From contig CADBQL010000154.1 of NCBI GenBank assembly GCA_902796815.1, positions 1-8,650 of the forward strand: a DNA stretch of 8,650 nucleotides, in the 5' to 3' direction. This stretch comes from an uncultured Coriobacteriaceae bacterium. GTDB taxonomy: Bacteria > Actinomycetota > Coriobacteriia > Coriobacteriales > Eggerthellaceae. Below, piece after piece: positions 5,315 to 8,650 of the stretch (position 1 is its first letter; every line of letters begins with the position of its first letter). The translations under genes were made by a program, and so were the position numbers. The notes beneath the pieces were generated by a model. That model did no database searches. It was not told the origin of the DNA and worked only from the letters and a program-made list of their open reading frames with translations.

Positions 5315-7714
5315 ATGAAACTTGCTTCCGTAATCTTGGACATACCGACCCAGGCGCTCGATGCGCCGTATACGTATCGCGTGCCCGACCAGGTCGAAGC
5401 GGGCGATTTCGACATCTGCGTGGGATGCGCCGTGGTCGTGCCGCTCGGCGGACGTCAGGCGGTTGGCTTCGTTGTGGAAATTTTCGAATGCGAATCCAAT
5501 GAGCTACCTGGCGGTTTGAATCCGGAAAAGCTCAAGTTCATCAAGCGGGCTGTGAGCCATTCGTATTTTGACGAAGAGGGAGCCGCATGCGCCCAATGGT
5601 TGGCGCAGCGCTATATCGCGCCGCTTTCAGCTTGCGTGCGCTTGTTCACGCCGCCCGGTGGCGTTCCGCGCATGGTGCGTGCTTCCGGTGGGTATTGGCG
5701 CCTCGAGCAACCGGCGACCGGCGAAGTCGACGACCGCTGGGTAACGCTCGGTCCTGCAGCTGACGAGTTCGAGCCGCGCAAAAACGCGATCAAGCAGCTC
5801 AAGATCATCGAGGCCCTACGCCGAGGAGACTTGCGCACTACGGAGCTGGCTCTGGAATTCGGCAGCGTTTCTTCTGCGCTCAAGTCACTTGCCGAAAAAG
5901 ATGTCATACGCATCGAACATCGCCGCCGTATGCGCGGAATGCCCGACCGCCAACAGGAGCGCATCGACCATCGCGCAGCAGCCGACGAGTCTGTCCGCGA
6001 TGGACGAAATGCGCATGCGGTTGATCCCGACACTGGTGCGTCTTTCATTCCCACGTCGAAACCGCAGCTCACCGAAGGGCAGGCATGCGCCTTGCAAACC
6101 ATCGAGCGTGCATGCGCCTCCGGTAAAGGCGAGGTAGTGCTCGTGGACGGCGTGACAGGTTCGGGAAAAACCGAAGTATACCTTCAGGCAATCGAAGCTG
6201 TGCTCGCGCAGGGGCGAACGGCGTGCGTGCTCGTGCCGGAAATATCCCTCACGCCCCAGACGGTGGCTCGTTTCAGAGGCCGCTTTGGTCCGACTGTCGC
6301 TGTCATGCATTCGCGCATGAGTGCCGGTGAGCGCTACGATCAGTGGGACTTTGTGCGCTCAGGCGCGGCGCGCGTCGTCGTCGGGGCTCGATCGGCCTTG
6401 TTTACGCCGCTGCGCAATCTTGGCCTCATCGTCATTGACGAGGAGCACGAGGGCTCTTACAAACAGGACAGCGCTCCGCGCTACCATGCGCGCGATGTCG
6501 CGGTGTGGATGGCGCGGCGTTCGGGCGCGGCCGTGGTGCTCGGTTCGGCGACGCCGTCCATCGAGGCGCTTTACGCGTGTGCAAAAGATCCGCTATGGCA
6601 GCAGGTGGCGCTACCCGAGCGCGCCAACGGTCGGCCCATGCCTCCCATAGAGGTAGTCGATATGGCGCGCGAGTTTTCGAACGGATCGCGGGCTATGTTT
6701 TCGCGTGCGCTTTCGGCGGCGCTCGAATCGGAGCTTTCCGCAGGCCATAAGGCGGTATTGTTGCTTAACCAAAGGGGTTTCGCCAAGTTTTTGCTCTGTC
6801 GCGATTGCGGGTTTGTGCCCACGTGCTCATCGTGCTCAACCTCACTTACCTATCACGAGCGGGGAAACCTGCTCATCTGTCATCACTGCGGCTACCGCGT
6901 GGGTGCGCCCCCGGTGTGCCCAGAGTGCGGCAGCCCGTATCTCAAGCGGTTCGGCGCGGGAACGCAGCGCGTTGAGGATGAGCTTCGTGTGCTCGTCGAC
7001 GGGTTTTCGAGCCTCGACGGCCCGTCGGTTCCCATCATTCGGATGGACGCTGACACGACGGGAACCAAAGGTGCTCACCAGCGTCTGCTCGACCAGTTCG
7101 CGAGCGCGGGCGCGGCGGTGCTTTTGGGCACGCAGATGATCGCGAAAGGCCTTGACTTCGACGATGTGACTCTCGTCGGTGTCATAAATGCCGACACGCA
7201 GTTATACTTGCCTGACTATCGAGCCTCAGAACGGACGTTTGACCTGATAGAGCAAGTAGCTGGTCGCGCAGGTCGTGCCGAGCTCGATGGGCGTGTCATG
7301 GTGCAGACCTACGAGTCGTCGAATGTGGCCATTCGGGCAGCCGCGACGTATGATCGCAAGTTGTTCTTATGCGACGAGTTGCCAAAGCGAAAAGCCCTTG
7401 GATATCCGCCCTACGTGCGTCTTTGCAACATCCTCGTCTGGGGTGCGAACGAAGACGAGGTCCGCCGCGCTGCAGAAGAGCTGCACCGCGAGGTCGTGCG
7501 TTGCGTGCGCGATTTCGGTGGTGACGGATGGCGTGTGATGGCAGCAGCGCCGTGCGTCATAGGCAAGCTGCGCAATTCGTTTAGGTGGCATATTCTGCTC
7601 AAAGCTCCGCTCGATGCGGATATTTCGCGCGTGCTGTTGCCCCTTTTCCGCAACCGCAAGGCAGATGCGACGACGAATGCGGCCATTGACGTTGATCCCC
7701 AAAGCCTGTTGTAG
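5315..7714 (+). CDS. priA: Primosomal replication-restart helicase PriA
   Basis: This is a 799-residue superfamily 2, 3'-to-5' DNA helicase that recognises stalled forks and reloads the replicative helicase. Residues 1-105 match the 3'-DNA-binding domain (MKLASVILDIPTQALDAPYTYRVP). A winged-helix region follows around 150-205, then the helicase core: Walker A GVTGSGKT 279-286, DEEH 375-378, GSATPS, and QVAGRAGR 647-654. The zinc domain has four Cys pairs, C495/C498, C504/C507, C522/C525 and C535/C538, enough for two zinc ions. All ATPase motifs are intact, unlike the degenerate PriA of many crown actinobacteria. The start is ATG 5315; the open frame continues upstream to 5249 only because it runs through a palindromic repeat, giving a spurious MSFAPGAKLI extension. 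Length and motifs are normal for the family. Confidence 0.96.
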   Translation: MKLASVILDIPTQALDAPYTYRVPDQVEAGDFDICVGCAVVVPLGGRQAVGFVVEIFECESNELPGGLNPEKLKFIKRAVSHSYFDEEGAACAQWLAQRYIAPLSACVRLFTPPGGVPRMVRASGGYWRLEQPATGEVDDRWVTLGPAADEFEPRKNAIKQLKIIEALRRGDLRTTELALEFGSVSSALKSLAEKDVIRIEHRRRMRGMPDRQQERIDHRAAADESVRDGRNAHAVDPDTGASFIPTSKPQLTEGQACALQTIERACASGKGEVVLVDGVTGSGKTEVYLQAIEAVLAQGRTACVLVPEISLTPQTVARFRGRFGPTVAVMHSRMSAGERYDQWDFVRSGAARVVVGARSALFTPLRNLGLIVIDEEHEGSYKQDSAPRYHARDVAVWMARRSGAAVVLGSATPSIEALYACAKDPLWQQVALPERANGRPMPPIEVVDMAREFSNGSRAMFSRALSAALESELSAGHKAVLLLNQRGFAKFLLCRDCGFVPTCSSCSTSLTYHERGNLLICHHCGYRVGAPPVCPECGSPYLKRFGAGTQRVEDELRVLVDGFSSLDGPSVPIIRMDADTTGTKGAHQRLLDQFASAGAAVLLGTQMIAKGLDFDDVTLVGVINADTQLYLPDYRASERTFDLIEQVAGRAGRAELDGRVMVQTYESSNVAIRAAATYDRKLFLCDELPKRKALGYPPYVRLCNILVWGANEDEVRRAAEELHREVVRCVRDFGGDGWRVMAAAPCVIGKLRNSFRWHILLKAPLDADISRVLLPLFRNRKADATTNAAIDVDPQSLL

Positions 7715-7993
7715 CTCGTTGGGCTAAGGGAATAAGTTGCCGCCTCATATGTCCCACGTGAACCGTTATCGCCCCCAGGGTAGCGGGCGGTCCGGGTTTC
7801 CTTTTATCGTTACGGTTCATCGTGCCAGTAGGATTCCATAGCGAAATTCCAGGTGAGGGAGCTGCATCGGCGATTCCGCAGGCACAGATTATTTCTAAGG
7901 CCACGAGGAGAAGCTAATACGTGTTATCACCTGGGGTTTTGCGGGACGTGTGGACCCCCGTGAACAGCAACTTTCTAACTGAAAAAAATTTAT
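7715..7993. other. Gene-free stretch between priA and the rpoD promoter
   Basis: I see no gene, tRNA or recognisable RNA family here. A local fold is possible: TGAACCGT (7759-7766) and ACGGTTCA (7812-7819) are perfect complements, enclosing a second small stem, CGCCC (7770-7774) with GGGCG (7785-7789). A T-rich run (7797-7805) follows, so this could be a weak priA terminator or part of a structured RNA. The end of the stretch becomes AT-rich toward the promoter. No copy of the palindromic family is present, in contrast to the spacers upstream of priA. Confidence 0.5.
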
Positions 7994-8023
7994 TTGAAAC
8001 TATAGCCCAAAACGTGGTATTAT
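7994..8023 (+). promoter_or_regulatory. Sigma-70 type promoter of rpoD
   Basis: TTGAAA (7994-7999) and TATTAT (8018-8023) are separated by 18 nt, each matching the consensus well, in an AT-rich stretch that is unusual for this GC-rich window. The expected start point is near 8030, leaving a leader of about 65 nt with a ribosome site before the GTG at 8095. Confidence 0.75.
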
Positions 8024-8094
8024 CTTTTGCTGTACATTTGCGCCCAAAAATGGGTGACTGGCAGAAATTGACGGCTTTTCGAAAGGAAGTCCAC

Positions 8095-8650
8095 GTGGCT
8101 GATATTCCAGAGAAGACCGAGGCAAAGACTAAGAAGAACTCCACGGAAAAGAAGGCTGAAGCAAAGCAGCCGGACGAGATGCAGACATCGACGAAGACTG
8201 ACGGAGCTTCGGCAACTGCAAGCGACGATGCGCTGATCGAGGACGAGTTTGCGGACGAAGATGATTCCGAGCCTGATCAAGTAGACGTTGCATCTGTCGA
8301 ATTCGACAAGTCCGACGCCGATGGCGTTCGTGTCGACGAGTCCGAGGAAGACCTCCTCGAGGGCATTCCCGAAGAGGAGCTCAAGGCGGCGAGTGAGGTC
8401 GTTTTGCCCAAGGTTTCGTCACGCTCGAAGGCGAGGTCATCGCGTCGTCGCACGGCCGACACGGGCGTCACGATGCTCACGGGCGATCCGGTTCGTATGT
8501 ATTTGAAGGAGATCGGCAAAGTTCCCCTGCTCACAGCGGCCGAGGAAATCGACCTGGCCATGAAGATCGAAGCCGGCGTGGCAGCCACGGCCGAGCTCGA
8601 GAAGGCCGAGGACGAGGGCATCGAGCTGCCCCGCCGCGACATGCGCCGCC
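8095..8650 (+). CDS. rpoD: Primary sigma factor RpoD/SigA, N-terminal part (3' end outside window)
   Basis: The first 185 residues of the housekeeping sigma factor, which directs RNA polymerase to promoters, are in the window. Residues 1-130 are a low-complexity, charged region: Lys/Glu/Thr-rich at first, then strongly acidic (about 44-96), then a basic patch SRSKARSSRRR (109-119). From residue 131, DPVRMYLKEIGKVPLLTAAE begins conserved region 1.2, the recognisable part of group 1 sigma factors. The start is GTG 8095 with AAAGGA at 8082-8087 (7-nt spacing). The next in-frame ATG, at residue 29, lacks a comparable ribosome site. The frame is open to the window end, so regions 2 to 4 are not visible. 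Assignment to rpoD rather than an alternative sigma-70 paralogue rests on region 1.2 and the long acidic N-terminus. Confidence 0.92.
   Translation, partial: MADIPEKTEAKTKKNSTEKKAEAKQPDEMQTSTKTDGASATASDDALIEDEFADEDDSEPDQVDVASVEFDKSDADGVRVDESEEDLLEGIPEEELKAASEVVLPKVSSRSKARSSRRRTADTGVTMLTGDPVRMYLKEIGKVPLLTAAEEIDLAMKIEAGVAATAELEKAEDEGIELPRRDMRR

Noticed and set aside
5611..6310. Minus-strand ORFs opposite priA
   Set aside because: Antisense shadows of a well-supported gene, with Ser/Arg-rich translations typical of such frames.
7599..7904. Minus-strand ORF of 101 codons overlapping the priA 3' end and the spacer
   Set aside because: Half of it is antisense to priA, and it has no ribosome site or recognisable domain.
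7715..8094. 6S RNA, SRP RNA or tRNA before rpoD
   Set aside because: I looked for the conserved SRP loop, tRNA T-arm and 6S-type layout and found none.

Overview
The window looks like chromosomal DNA from a high-GC Gram-positive bacterium, most likely a gut-type Coriobacteriia (Eggerthellaceae/Slackia-like). This is inferred from the high GC content, the protein style of the partial MetK and RpoD, a PriA that keeps all helicase and zinc motifs (crown actinobacteria usually have a degenerate PriA), and accessory proteins resembling families I know from gut Firmicutes and Coriobacteria. The assignment is an impression from sequence, not a database result.

Layout, all genes on the + strand: (1) the 3' end of metK (1-521), closed by a strong intrinsic terminator (547-583); (2) a 450-bp gene-free spacer with several copies of a palindromic repeat and one very long AT-rich inverted repeat (698-787); (3) a cytosolic von Willebrand A (VWA) protein (974-1672); (4) a short spacer with a second kind of tandem repeat built on GGGGTCTGACCC; (5) a macro domain / zinc ribbon / helix-turn-helix fusion protein (1900-3540); (6) three palindromic repeats in tandem at an exact 35-bp period (3567-3667); (7) an exported or membrane-anchored DNA/RNA non-specific endonuclease with an acidic linker and a C-terminal zinc-binding tail (3774-5123); (8) three more palindromic repeats (5132-5278); (9) priA (5315-7714), apparently read from a leaderless transcript; (10) a 380-bp gene-free stretch; (11) the rpoD/sigA promoter and the 5' end of rpoD (8095 to the window end).

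The housekeeping genes metK, priA and rpoD frame three accessory genes. Each spacer from metK to priA carries palindromic repeats; I found none in the spacer between priA and rpoD. The VWA and macro-HTH proteins may work together (metal-dependent protein contact plus ADP-ribose or nucleotide sensing plus DNA or RNA binding), but only adjacency and domain content support this. The most unusual material is the repeat family, with fixed stems and a variable asymmetric 3-nt block, the 35-bp-arm inverted repeat, and the macro domain, which appears to lack key hydrolase residues.
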